Below are positions 1 to 4,821 of a stretch of DNA of 5,106 bases, one piece after another. This stretch comes from Dehalococcoidales bacterium (GTDB taxonomy: Bacteria > Chloroflexota > Dehalococcoidia > Dehalococcoidales > Fen-1064). A model generated the notes under the pieces. The model was not told the DNA's origin, did no database searches, and saw nothing but the letters and a program-made list of their open reading frames with translations. The position numbers and the translations under genes are program-made. Where the stretch lies: assembly GCA_016929875.1 (NCBI GenBank), contig JAFGHZ010000069.1:1-5106 (forward strand), read 5' to 3'. Position 1 is the stretch's first letter. Each line of letters starts with the position of its first letter.

Positions 1-32
1 CGCAGAATTACCGGATTGGGTTTTTCAGACAT
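1..32 (-). CDS. Possible N-terminal start of a divergent gene, cut by window edge
   Basis: On the minus strand an ATG at 32-30 opens a frame reading MSEKPNPVILR that runs off the left edge, so only about eleven codons are visible and no family can be named. The composition (Ser, Glu, Lys, Pro, Asn, then hydrophobic) looks like a normal cytosolic N-terminus. The support is positional: a perfect extended -10 box lies just upstream (43-51), with the ATG only a few bases past the expected transcription start. That would make the mRNA leaderless or nearly so. The only Shine-Dalgarno-like sequence, GGCGG, sits too close to the ATG to be convincing. The competing reading is a plus-strand frame open from base 1 to a TAA at 64-66, which could be the tail of an upstream gene. 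I favour the minus-strand reading but only weakly. Confidence 0.33.
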   Translation of the reverse strand, partial: MSEKPNPVIL

Positions 33-42
33 TGCCGCCGTT

Positions 43-51
43 ATTATATCA
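43..51 (-). promoter_or_regulatory. Extended -10 promoter for the divergent gene
   Basis: Read on the minus strand this is TGATATAAT, an exact match to the extended -10 consensus TGnTATAAT. No good -35 box lies 16-18 bp upstream (about 65-72), which is tolerated by extended -10 promoters. Transcription would start near position 36, about four bases before the ATG at 32. Confidence 0.4.
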
Positions 52-72
52 AAAATGTGCCTGTAATGCTGC

Positions 73-101
73 TTTACCAAATCGACTGGTTTTGCTAAAA
101 T
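73..101 (+). promoter_or_regulatory. Sigma-70-type promoter of the fluoride riboswitch/antiporter unit
   Basis: The -35 box is TTTACC (73-78, four of six consensus bases) and the -10 box is TAAAAT (96-101, five of six), separated by exactly 17 bp. The predicted start at about 107-109 falls immediately before the first conserved helix of the riboswitch (112-115), as expected for a riboswitch at the 5' end of its mRNA. Confidence 0.55.
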
Positions 102-103
102 AT

Positions 104-180
104 CCTGTAGTGGCGATGAAGCTCGCCCAGGGTTCACCAAGTACCTGAACCGCTTGTACTAGGCTGATAGCTTCTACTGG
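104..180 (+). promoter_or_regulatory. Fluoride (crcB-type) riboswitch aptamer
   Basis: The sequence carries the landmarks of the crcB/fluoride riboswitch: GGCGATGA at 112-119, AACCGC at 148-153, GGCTGAT at 162-168 and a CTACTG tail at 174-179, in the right order. A first hairpin pairs 112-115 with 124-127. Its loop (118-123, GAAGCT) is a perfect six-base complement of 169-174 (AGCTTC), forming the defining pseudoknot. A second hairpin can form from GCTT (152-155) and AGGC (161-164). Positions 104-109 can also pair with 175-180 with one mismatch. Known members bind fluoride through Mg2+ ions and raise expression of fluoride-resistance genes. The piece between 128 and 147 is longer than in compact members and can fold as an extra hairpin (CAGG with CCTG). 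Similarity to the well-studied Thermotoga petrophila aptamer is from memory, not a search. Confidence 0.87.
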
Positions 181-204
181 CATCCCCGTCGGTAGAAGCT
201 TTTT
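170..204 (+). terminator. Intrinsic terminator forming the riboswitch expression platform
   Basis: GCTTCTAC (170-177) pairs perfectly with GTAGAAGC (192-199), and the stem continues inward through 178-181 with 188-191 including two G-T wobbles, leaving a six-base loop. Five T follow directly (200-204). The first five bases of the stem (170-174) are the 3' strand of the aptamer pseudoknot, so the pseudoknot and the terminator exclude each other. Fluoride binding should therefore block termination and switch the downstream gene on. Confidence 0.88.
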
Positions 205-248
205 GTTGCCTGCCGTTGTGGGAGCCTCGAGTAGCAATGGGAGGTAAA

Positions 249-1448
249 ATGTTCAGTATGAGCGATAGCATCATCCCTCTAGTTATGGGGATTATTGTCC
301 TTGTATCCAGCCTTATTTCACTACGGTTAGGTATATCTGTTGCCATCATCGAAATATTACTCGGCGCCGTTGGCGGTTCATTGGGACTTCACATCCAAGA
401 CTGGATGGTCTACCTGGCCAGCTTCGGTGGTATTACTCTTACCTTCCTCGCCGGCACCGAAATCGATACAAACTTGATGCGGGAGAAGTTCAAGGAGAGC
501 TTTCTTATCGGCTTCTTTTCTTTCTTAGTTCCTTTCGTCGCGGTTGCTGCCTATACCTATTTTGTTGCACATTGGAGTATCAAAGCGTCTTTACTGGCAG
601 GGACCGCCCTCTCTACTACATCGCTTGCCGTCGTTTATTCAGTACTGGTTGAGACCGGTTTGGCAAAAACCTCGATTGGCAAACTGCTAATGTCTTCCAC
701 ATTTATCACTGACATGGGCACTGCCTTGGCTCTCAGTATTATTTTTATTAAGCCCACTTGGTATACTCTGGTATTCGTCATTGTTTCGATTATAGTAATC
801 TTTCTGGCCACCAAATTCTCTCATCTGGTTTTTGGCAACCCCAAGTATAAGAATAAGGTTATTGAGCCGGAGATCAAGTACTTATTCCTCTTACTACTGG
901 CGTTCATGTACTTTGCTGACCTGGGTTCAGGTCATGCAGTACTCCCTGCATTTGTGCTTGGTTTGCTGATGTCTCCCCACTTTAGAGAAACAGCAGAAAC
1001 ACGTTCTGTCAGAAATAGGCTGAGAACTGTAGCTTATGCCATCGTTACGCCGGTATTTTTTATCGTCGGGGGTTTACGGGTTTCATTTCCTTTGATTGCC
1101 ACCGCAATTGGCTTATTCGCAATTCTGTTCGGGATAAAAATAGCCAGTAAGTTCGTTGGAGTTTTCTTTCTTGCGAAAAAATACATTCCGCACGGAGCAA
1201 TGTATACCACTCTGCTGATGAGCACTGGCCTTACTTTTGGTACTATTGCCAGCGTTTTCGGGCTAACCGCGGGAATTATTGACCAGGTACAGTATTCCTT
1301 ACTTGTTGGGGTTGTGATTGCCAGTGCTGTGATTCCAACTTTTATCGCTCAAAAGTGGTTTATGCCGGCTCACTCTGAAGACATCGTTGAGCTAAATGGA
1401 AATGGTAATGGAAATGGAAAAGCCACTGAAAACAGCAAGGAATCATGA
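249..1448 (+). CDS. CPA2/Kef-type cation:proton antiporter under fluoride riboswitch control
   Basis: This is a 399-residue polytopic membrane protein of the monovalent cation:proton antiporter-2 type, expected in the cytoplasmic membrane. It is nearly all hydrophobic segments, about 11-13 by eye. Family-like marks are FLAGTEID (66-73) after the third segment, the small/hydroxyl-rich stretch GTALSTTSLAVV (118-129), and the segment with a buried acidic residue, STFITDMG (150-157), where D155 is the likely proton/cation site. Lys297 or Lys301 lies in a late helix. There is no TrkA/RCK domain, so this is the membrane core only. The start at 249 is chosen because GGGAGG (239-244) precedes it by four bases; an upstream in-frame ATG at 216 has no such site, and 258 is a less well spaced alternative. 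The C-terminus ends in a hydrophilic tail with four Asn-Gly repeats. The riboswitch in its leader implies a role in fluoride tolerance; whether it moves fluoride, Na+, K+ or only protons cannot be read from the sequence. Confidence 0.88.
   Translation: MFSMSDSIIPLVMGIIVLVSSLISLRLGISVAIIEILLGAVGGSLGLHIQDWMVYLASFGGITLTFLAGTEIDTNLMREKFKESFLIGFFSFLVPFVAVAAYTYFVAHWSIKASLLAGTALSTTSLAVVYSVLVETGLAKTSIGKLLMSSTFITDMGTALALSIIFIKPTWYTLVFVIVSIIVIFLATKFSHLVFGNPKYKNKVIEPEIKYLFLLLLAFMYFADLGSGHAVLPAFVLGLLMSPHFRETAETRSVRNRLRTVAYAIVTPVFFIVGGLRVSFPLIATAIGLFAILFGIKIASKFVGVFFLAKKYIPHGAMYTTLLMSTGLTFGTIASVFGLTAGIIDQVQYSLLVGVVIASAVIPTFIAQKWFMPAHSEDIVELNGNGNGNGKATENSKES
1395..1418 (+). repeat. Four tandem 6-bp units encoding (Asn-Gly)4
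   Basis: Four head-to-tail copies of AATGGW (AATGGA, AATGGT, AATGGA, AATGGA) lie in frame near the end of the antiporter gene and encode residues 383-390 as Asn-Gly four times. The unit is a multiple of three, so copy-number change would lengthen or shorten the cytosolic tail without a frameshift. Confidence 0.85.
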
Positions 1449-1532
1449 TTAAGGTCCTAAAACCTAGACTTTGCCCAATTAATATAACATTTGTAGAGCA
1501 AAAGTACCATACCGTGTTCACGGAATGTTAAC

Positions 1533-1606
1533 TGGGCGGTAGAAGGCTCGAACTTCTGGCCTCTGCGATGTCAACGCAGTGCTCTAACCAACTGAGCTAA
1601 CCGCCC
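1533..1606 (-). tRNA. tRNA-Val(GAC)
   Basis: Read on the minus strand this folds as a complete 74-base cloverleaf. The acceptor stem GGGCGGT/ACCGCCC has seven perfect pairs. The D arm is GCTC/GAGC, the anticodon stem CTGCG/CGCAG, and the T arm AGAAG/CTTCT with loop TTCGAGC. The seven-base anticodon loop is TTGACAT, giving anticodon GAC, which reads valine codons GUC and GUU. The variable region is short (AGGCC). The discriminator base is A and no CCA follows (the next bases are GTT), so the CCA end must be added after transcription. It is a single tRNA gene with its own promoter, not part of a cluster in this window. Confidence 0.96.
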
Positions 1607-1624
1607 TCGAGTAGTGCACTATCA

Positions 1625-1653
1625 ATGCTACCAGATGGCTCTGTTTCAGTCAA
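1625..1653 (-). promoter_or_regulatory. Promoter of the tRNA-Val gene
   Basis: On the minus strand TTGACT (1653-1648, five of six) and TAGCAT (1630-1625, four of six) are separated by 17 bp. Transcription would begin near 1618, about a dozen bases before the mature tRNA end at 1606. Confidence 0.6.
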
Positions 1654-1667
1654 GAAAAACACAGGCT

Positions 1668-1696
1668 TTGACAGTATGCCCCGACTCTAATATAAT
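1668..1696 (+). promoter_or_regulatory. Perfect consensus sigma-70 promoter
   Basis: TTGACA (1668-1673) and TATAAT (1691-1696) match the consensus at all twelve positions with an optimal 17 bp spacer. The predicted start is about 1703. It points at the small coiled-coil gene and lies back to back with the tRNA-Val promoter, the two -35 boxes being only 14 bp apart. Confidence 0.75.
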
Positions 1697-1730
1697 GATT
1701 GCAATACTACTACTCCCGGGGGATTATTCC

Positions 1731-1982
1731 TTGGTTTTGAGAAGAAGACAGGAAAAGCCCGCAGATGACCGTGCCGAAAAAGACAGCGACGGTGAAGTCG
1801 GCGTTCAACAACTGGAAGCCAGATTGGACGTGATGGACCGCAGGCTGGATAACATCGACTCGATGGTCACGGCAGTGGCCGAACGTGTGATGAGCCGCCC
1901 GATGACAATCAATGTAACCTGCCCTCATTGCGGCAAGAATGTTGAGATTGCGCTCATCGGCACTCAGAAACCGACCCGCTAA
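1731..1982 (+). CDS. Small coiled-coil protein with a C-terminal CPxCG zinc-knuckle motif, function unknown
   Basis: I do not recognise a named family. The frame is open from 1614, but the consensus promoter at 1668-1696 starts RNA near 1703, so the usable start must be later. A TTG at 1731 is preceded seven bases earlier by GGGGGA (1718-1723) and gives 83 residues; a second TTG at 1737 is possible. The N-terminal 22 residues are charged (Arg, Asp, Glu, Lys). Residues 28-53 show a 3-4 heptad pattern (L28, L32, M35, L39, I42, V46, V49, V53), a good short coiled coil that suggests a dimer or oligomer. Residues 63-68 read TCPHCG, half of a zinc ribbon; with only two cysteines a metal site would need two chains or extra ligands. 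No signal peptide or membrane segment remains after the start is corrected. The function is not assignable. Confidence 0.6.
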   Translation: MVLRRRQEKPADDRAEKDSDGEVGVQQLEARLDVMDRRLDNIDSMVTAVAERVMSRPMTINVTCPHCGKNVEIALIGTQKPTR

Positions 1983-1987
1983 CTATA

Positions 1988-2035
1988 ATCCGATTACACG
2001 CAAAACATCCTTTGAATAACGTGCGTAATCCGGAT
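1988..2035 (+). repeat. Imperfect inverted repeat downstream of the coiled-coil gene
   Basis: GATTAC (1992-1997) pairs with GTAATC (2025-2030). The stem extends outward as ATCC (1988-1991) with GGAT (2032-2035) past one bulged C, and inward as CGC (1999-2001) with GTG (2021-2023) past one mismatch. The loop is about 19 bases. It begins a few bases after the stop codon and could slow or end transcription or protect the 3' end, but there is no T run, so it is not a standard intrinsic terminator. Confidence 0.45.
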
Positions 2036-2054
2036 ATGGGAACTGTACCGTTTT

Positions 2055-2066
2055 CAGTTTAAACTG
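2055..2066. repeat. Perfect 12-bp palindrome
   Basis: CAGTTTAAACTG is a perfect two-fold palindrome about 36 bp upstream of the -35 box of the next gene. Such a site could bind a dimeric regulator, but a single copy gives no further support. Confidence 0.3.
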
Positions 2067-2101
2067 TGCTGGAACCATCATGACAATATGAAATATATCT
2101 C

Positions 2102-2130
2102 TTGATTTGGTCATGAACTTGGCATATACT
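2102..2130 (+). promoter_or_regulatory. Promoter of the EF-Tu-domain-like gene
   Basis: TTGATT (2102-2107, four of six) and TATACT (2125-2130, five of six) have a 17 bp spacer. The predicted start is about 2137, giving a leader of roughly 34 bases that ends in a strong ribosome binding site, AAGGAGG (2157-2163). Confidence 0.6.
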
Positions 2131-2170
2131 ACTTATACCAATCCAGACAAAAGGCAAAGGAGGCACTCAG

Positions 2171-2425
2171 ATGGCGGAAGTACTTATTGGTACAGTCAAT
2201 GATTTCTTTGCCCGACCGGTGGTTGCTGGTGTCGAACTGACCGCACCCTTGAAAGTCGGAGACACCATCCGCATCAAGGGACACACAACAGACCTCACCC
2301 TGGTGGTCGAGTCGATGCAAATCGACAACGTCAATGTCACCGAAGCCGCCGCAGGCAAATCCGTAGGCATCAAGGTCACCGACCGCGTGAGAAAAACCGA
2401 CGTCGTCTACAAAGTAACTGCGTAG
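2171..2425 (+). CDS. Translation elongation factor-like small protein (EF-Tu domain 2-type beta-barrel)
   Basis: This 84-residue protein has the sequence pattern of the second (beta-barrel) domain of translational GTPases: an opening strand with IGTVNDFF (6-13), V18 and V21, LKVGDTIRI (27-35), VVESMQIDN (45-53), the AAAGKSVGIKV loop and strand (59-69), then DVVYKV (77-82). There is no GTPase domain, so it is a stand-alone barrel. Stand-alone proteins of this kind occur in bacteria and archaea under the name translation elongation factor-like protein, and the same fold ends some U32 peptidases; their function is not established. The start is secure: AAGGAGG ends seven bases before the ATG. It has its own promoter and appears monocistronic. 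Its stop codon is one base from the stop of ribH on the other strand, with no terminator between them. Confidence 0.8.
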   Translation: MAEVLIGTVNDFFARPVVAGVELTAPLKVGDTIRIKGHTTDLTLVVESMQIDNVNVTEAAAGKSVGIKVTDRVRKTDVVYKVTA

Positions 2426-2426
2426 C

Positions 2427-2894
2427 CTAGCGAATACCTTTGAGAAGATTGGCCATCTCGATGGCATTCGTAGCGGCATCGGCCCCGCGGTTGCCTGACT
2501 TGGTACCTGCACGTTCGATAGCCTGTTCCAGAGAATCGGCCGTAATAATTCCGTAAGTAACCGGCAGTCCGGTCTCGAACCCTATCTTGGCAATTCCCTT
2601 GGAGACTTCAGCGGCAATGTATTCGAAGTGCGGGGTGGCGCCGCGAATGACTGCCCCGAGGCAAATGACAGCATCGTATTTCTTGGTTTCAGCCATTTTC
2701 TTCGCTGCTATCGGAATTTCGAACGAGCCGGGCACCCAGGCAATATCGATATCCGCTTCAATTACGCCGTGACGCTTTAGCGCATCCTGTGCTCCCGTCA
2801 GCAATTTGGCAGTGATAAATTCATTGAAACGCGAGACAACCAGCCCGAATTTTAACCCTTTACCCTGTAGAACCCCTTCATAAACTTTGCCCAC
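2427..2894 (-). CDS. ribH: 6,7-dimethyl-8-ribityllumazine synthase
   Basis: Lumazine synthase condenses 5-amino-6-ribitylamino-uracil with 3,4-dihydroxy-2-butanone 4-phosphate to give the direct precursor of riboflavin. The 155-residue length is typical. Visible family blocks are SRFNEFIT (21-28, with substrate-stacking F23), VPGSFEIP (54-61), GAVIRGATPHFEYI (80-93, with catalytic H89), and the C-terminal QAIERAGTKSGNRG (124-137, with phosphate-binding R128) followed by AATNAIEMANLL. The start codon is GTG, supported by a strong GAGGAGGG site 4 bases upstream (2906-2899). It is the last gene of the rib operon, 25 bases behind ribBA, and the family normally assembles as pentamers or 60-subunit shells, sometimes enclosing riboflavin synthase. 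It ends in a tail-to-tail junction with the EF-Tu-like gene. Confidence 0.97.
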   Translation of the reverse strand: MGKVYEGVLQGKGLKFGLVVSRFNEFITAKLLTGAQDALKRHGVIEADIDIAWVPGSFEIPIAAKKMAETKKYDAVICLGAVIRGATPHFEYIAAEVSKGIAKIGFETGLPVTYGIITADSLEQAIERAGTKSGNRGADAATNAIEMANLLKGIR

Positions 2895-2906
2895 TTTGCC
2901 CTCCTC

Positions 2907-2920
2907 ATGTCTTCAGACAT
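2907..2920 (-). repeat. Small hairpin before the ribH ribosome binding site
   Basis: ATGTCT and AGACAT form an inverted repeat that as RNA gives a 5-bp stem with a TGAA tetraloop. It touches the last base of the ribBA stop codon and ends directly at the ribH Shine-Dalgarno sequence. It could separate the two translation units or modulate ribH initiation; it has no T run and is not a terminator. Confidence 0.35.
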
Positions 2921-4158
2921 TATAGCCTATTCTTTTTACGCCTACCATTTTTTACGGTAATACCCAAGCGGTGTCCCATCTTTTCTTCTTTTGTTTTCAG
3001 ATAATTAATATTATACCTGTTCGGCTTGCAAATAATCGGCACCTGCTCGGCTACTTCCAGACCGTAACTTTCCAGACCGACGATTTTCTTGGGATTGTTC
3101 GTCAGGAAACGTATTTTGTGCAACCCCAGGTCTGCCAGAATCTGTGCTCCGATACCGTAATCACGCAGGTCGGCGGCAAAACCCAGCTTCTTATTAGCCT
3201 CGACGGTATCCATTCCCTTGTCCTGCAACGCGTAAGCTTTTATCTTGTTATGTAAACCTATACCTCGCCCCTCCTGCCGCATATAGAGAATTACCCCTTT
3301 TCCTTCCCCGGCAATCATCTCCATCGCCATATCCAGTTGCTCGCCGCAGTCGCATCTCAAACTGTGAAAAACGTCCCCTGTCAGACATTCACTGTGGACG
3401 CGGACCAGCACCGTCTCCTCGTTACTCAAATCCCCCATCACCAGCGCCACATGTTCGTCAGGGTCGATATCGCTCTTATAGGCAATTAACTTGAATTCAC
3501 CGTATCTGGTCGGCAGGACCGTCTCGGCAACCCTGTGTACCAGTTTTTCATGGTGCCGCCTGTAAGCAATCAGGTCGGCAATACTGGCAATTTTGAGGCC
3601 GAATTTCCTGGCCAAAACTTCGAGCTGCGGTAAGCGCGACATCGTGCCGTCTTCATTCATAATTTCGCAGAGAACTCCTGCCGGATACAGCCCTGCCATC
3701 CTGACAAGATCGACGGTCGCCTCGGTATGCCCTGCCCTCGCCAGGACCCCACCTTCCCTGGCGCGCAGCGGAAAGATATGCCCCGGTCTCCCCATGTCCT
3801 TCGGTTTGGTATTGGAATCGACCATCGCCTGTACGGTCACGGCCCTGTCGTATGCAGAAATACCGGTAGTAGCGCCCTTGATTTTCGCATCGATGGAAAC
3901 GGTAAAAGCCGTGCCGTGACGTGCGGTATTTTCACCGACCATCATCGGGATTCCCATCTCGTCAAGTCTCTGCCCGACAATCGGCATACATATCAGTCCC
4001 CGGGCATGTTTCGTCATAAAATTGATAGCTTCCGGCGTGACTTTCTCCGCCGCCATAATCAGGTCGCCCTCGTTCTCCCGGTTCTCGTCGTCCACGAGAA
4101 TCACGAACTTGCCGGCTTTGATATCCTTAATAACTTCCCGAATTTCAGATAACGGCAT
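2920..4158 (-). CDS. ribBA: Bifunctional 3,4-dihydroxy-2-butanone-4-phosphate synthase / GTP cyclohydrolase II
   Basis: This 412-residue fusion supplies both branches of riboflavin synthesis. The N-terminal part (about 1-203) makes 3,4-dihydroxy-2-butanone 4-phosphate from ribulose 5-phosphate and shows the acidic metal-binding loop DDENRENEGDL (23-33), RAREGGVLARAGHTEA (132-147, with H144) and E165 in GVLCEIMNEDG. The C-terminal part (about 207-390) opens the ring of GTP; C258, C269 and C271 have the zinc-ligand spacing of GTP cyclohydrolase II, followed by RQEGRGIGL (294-302), DYGIGAQIL (333-341) and TNNPKKIVGLESYGL (353-367). The catalytic residues one would look for appear intact in both halves. 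The ATG at 4158 has a GGAG seven bases upstream. The last 20 or so residues form a very basic tail (HRLGITVKNGRRKKNRL). It lies 36 bases behind ribE and 25 before ribH. Confidence 0.97.
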   Translation of the reverse strand: MPLSEIREVIKDIKAGKFVILVDDENRENEGDLIMAAEKVTPEAINFMTKHARGLICMPIVGQRLDEMGIPMMVGENTARHGTAFTVSIDAKIKGATTGISAYDRAVTVQAMVDSNTKPKDMGRPGHIFPLRAREGGVLARAGHTEATVDLVRMAGLYPAGVLCEIMNEDGTMSRLPQLEVLARKFGLKIASIADLIAYRRHHEKLVHRVAETVLPTRYGEFKLIAYKSDIDPDEHVALVMGDLSNEETVLVRVHSECLTGDVFHSLRCDCGEQLDMAMEMIAGEGKGVILYMRQEGRGIGLHNKIKAYALQDKGMDTVEANKKLGFAADLRDYGIGAQILADLGLHKIRFLTNNPKKIVGLESYGLEVAEQVPIICKPNRYNINYLKTKEEKMGHRLGITVKNGRRKKNRL

Positions 4159-4194
4159 ACATCTACTCCGGATACTCAGAAATACAGATGGAAA

Positions 4195-4821
4195 TCAACT
4201 GATAAAACCTTGCTCCTTCAGAAAATCGAGCGTTACTCCGCCCGACCGAGCACCGGCCAGTGATTCCACATACTTAGCAATGATATCGACCTCCAGGTTG
4301 ACGGTGTCGCCGACTTTACGCTTCCCCATGGTAGTATGTCGTTGGGTATAATCGATAAGCGCGACCGAGAAGGAATCATCCCCTCTTTCAACGACTGTCA
4401 GGCTGAGACCGTCGACCGCAATAAACCCCTTGACTACAATATAGCGCATTAACTCGTGGGGCACTTCAAAGCGCATCAGCAGTGCTTCCCCGTCCTTCTT
4501 GATGGAAATTACTTTCCCGGTATCGTCGATATGGCCCTGCACCAGGTGACCGCCCAATCGCCCCCCCATCGTCATCGGACGCTCTAGATTGACTGCATCG
4601 CCGATTTTCAAAGCCCCGAGATTGGTCCGCCTCAAAGTCTCCGGCTGTACTCCGACAGTAAAAGAATTAGAGTTGAAGATCGTGACGGTCAGACAGACAC
4701 CGTTGACGGCGATACTGCTCCCGAGCCCGGTGCCCTGCAGGACTGTACCGACATTCACCGTCAATTCGCCCGGTTGTACCCGGCTTACTTTGCCTATTTC
4801 TTCCACAATCCCCGTAAACAA
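4195..4821 (-). CDS. ribE: Riboflavin synthase, alpha subunit
   Basis: Riboflavin synthase dismutates two molecules of 6,7-dimethyl-8-ribityllumazine into riboflavin and the pyrimidine that RibH reuses. The 208-residue protein has the two similar barrels of the family: barrel one starts MFTGIVEEIG (1-10) and holds VNGVCLTV (39-46) and the GGHLVQGHID block (90-99); barrel two holds the matching VDGLSLTV (136-143). A C-terminal helix (about 181-206) follows NLEVDIIAKYV and would form the trimer. The start codon is TTG, not ATG. It is supported by the invariant MFTGIVE beginning and by GGGGAG about six bases upstream inside the end of ribD. The TTG directly follows the ribD TAA stop with no gap, so translation is probably coupled. 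The symbol ribE is used here; some species call this gene ribC or ribB. Confidence 0.96.
   Translation of the reverse strand: MFTGIVEEIGKVSRVQPGELTVNVGTVLQGTGLGSSIAVNGVCLTVTIFNSNSFTVGVQPETLRRTNLGALKIGDAVNLERPMTMGGRLGGHLVQGHIDDTGKVISIKKDGEALLMRFEVPHELMRYIVVKGFIAVDGLSLTVVERGDDSFSVALIDYTQRHTTMGKRKVGDTVNLEVDIIAKYVESLAGARSGGVTLDFLKEQGFIS

Noticed and set aside
1..66. Plus-strand open frame ending in TAA at 64-66, a possible 3' tail of an upstream gene
   Set aside because: Twenty-one codons are too few to judge, and the stretch overlaps a perfect extended -10 box and a plausible minus-strand start. It is kept only as the alternative reading.
225..234. Ten-base direct repeat CCTCGAGTAG, also at 1605-1614
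   Set aside because: Several ten-base matches are expected by chance in a window of this size; the second copy includes tRNA bases and nothing else marks an att site or mobile element.
134..349. Minus-strand frame of 71 codons
   Set aside because: It overlaps the riboswitch, terminator and the start of the antiporter, with no ribosome binding site or family-like sequence.
1452..1465. AGGT/ACCT hairpin after the antiporter stop
   Set aside because: Only four base pairs and no T run follow.
1512..1523. CCGTG/CACGG inverted repeat downstream of the tRNA-Val gene on the minus strand
   Set aside because: The stem is short with a two- to four-base loop, and the nearest T run is about eight bases away, so it is not a convincing terminator.
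1710..1928. Minus-strand frame opposite the coiled-coil gene
   Set aside because: No promoter or ribosome binding site, and the plus frame has clear protein features (heptads, CPHCG).
2129..2512. Minus-strand frames opposite the EF-Tu-like gene
   Set aside because: They are antisense to a well-supported gene with promoter and Shine-Dalgarno, and show no family signature.
4159..4194. Possible regulatory leader between ribE and ribBA
   Set aside because: The 36-base gap holds only a ribosome binding site; there is no room for an FMN riboswitch and no hairpin with T run.
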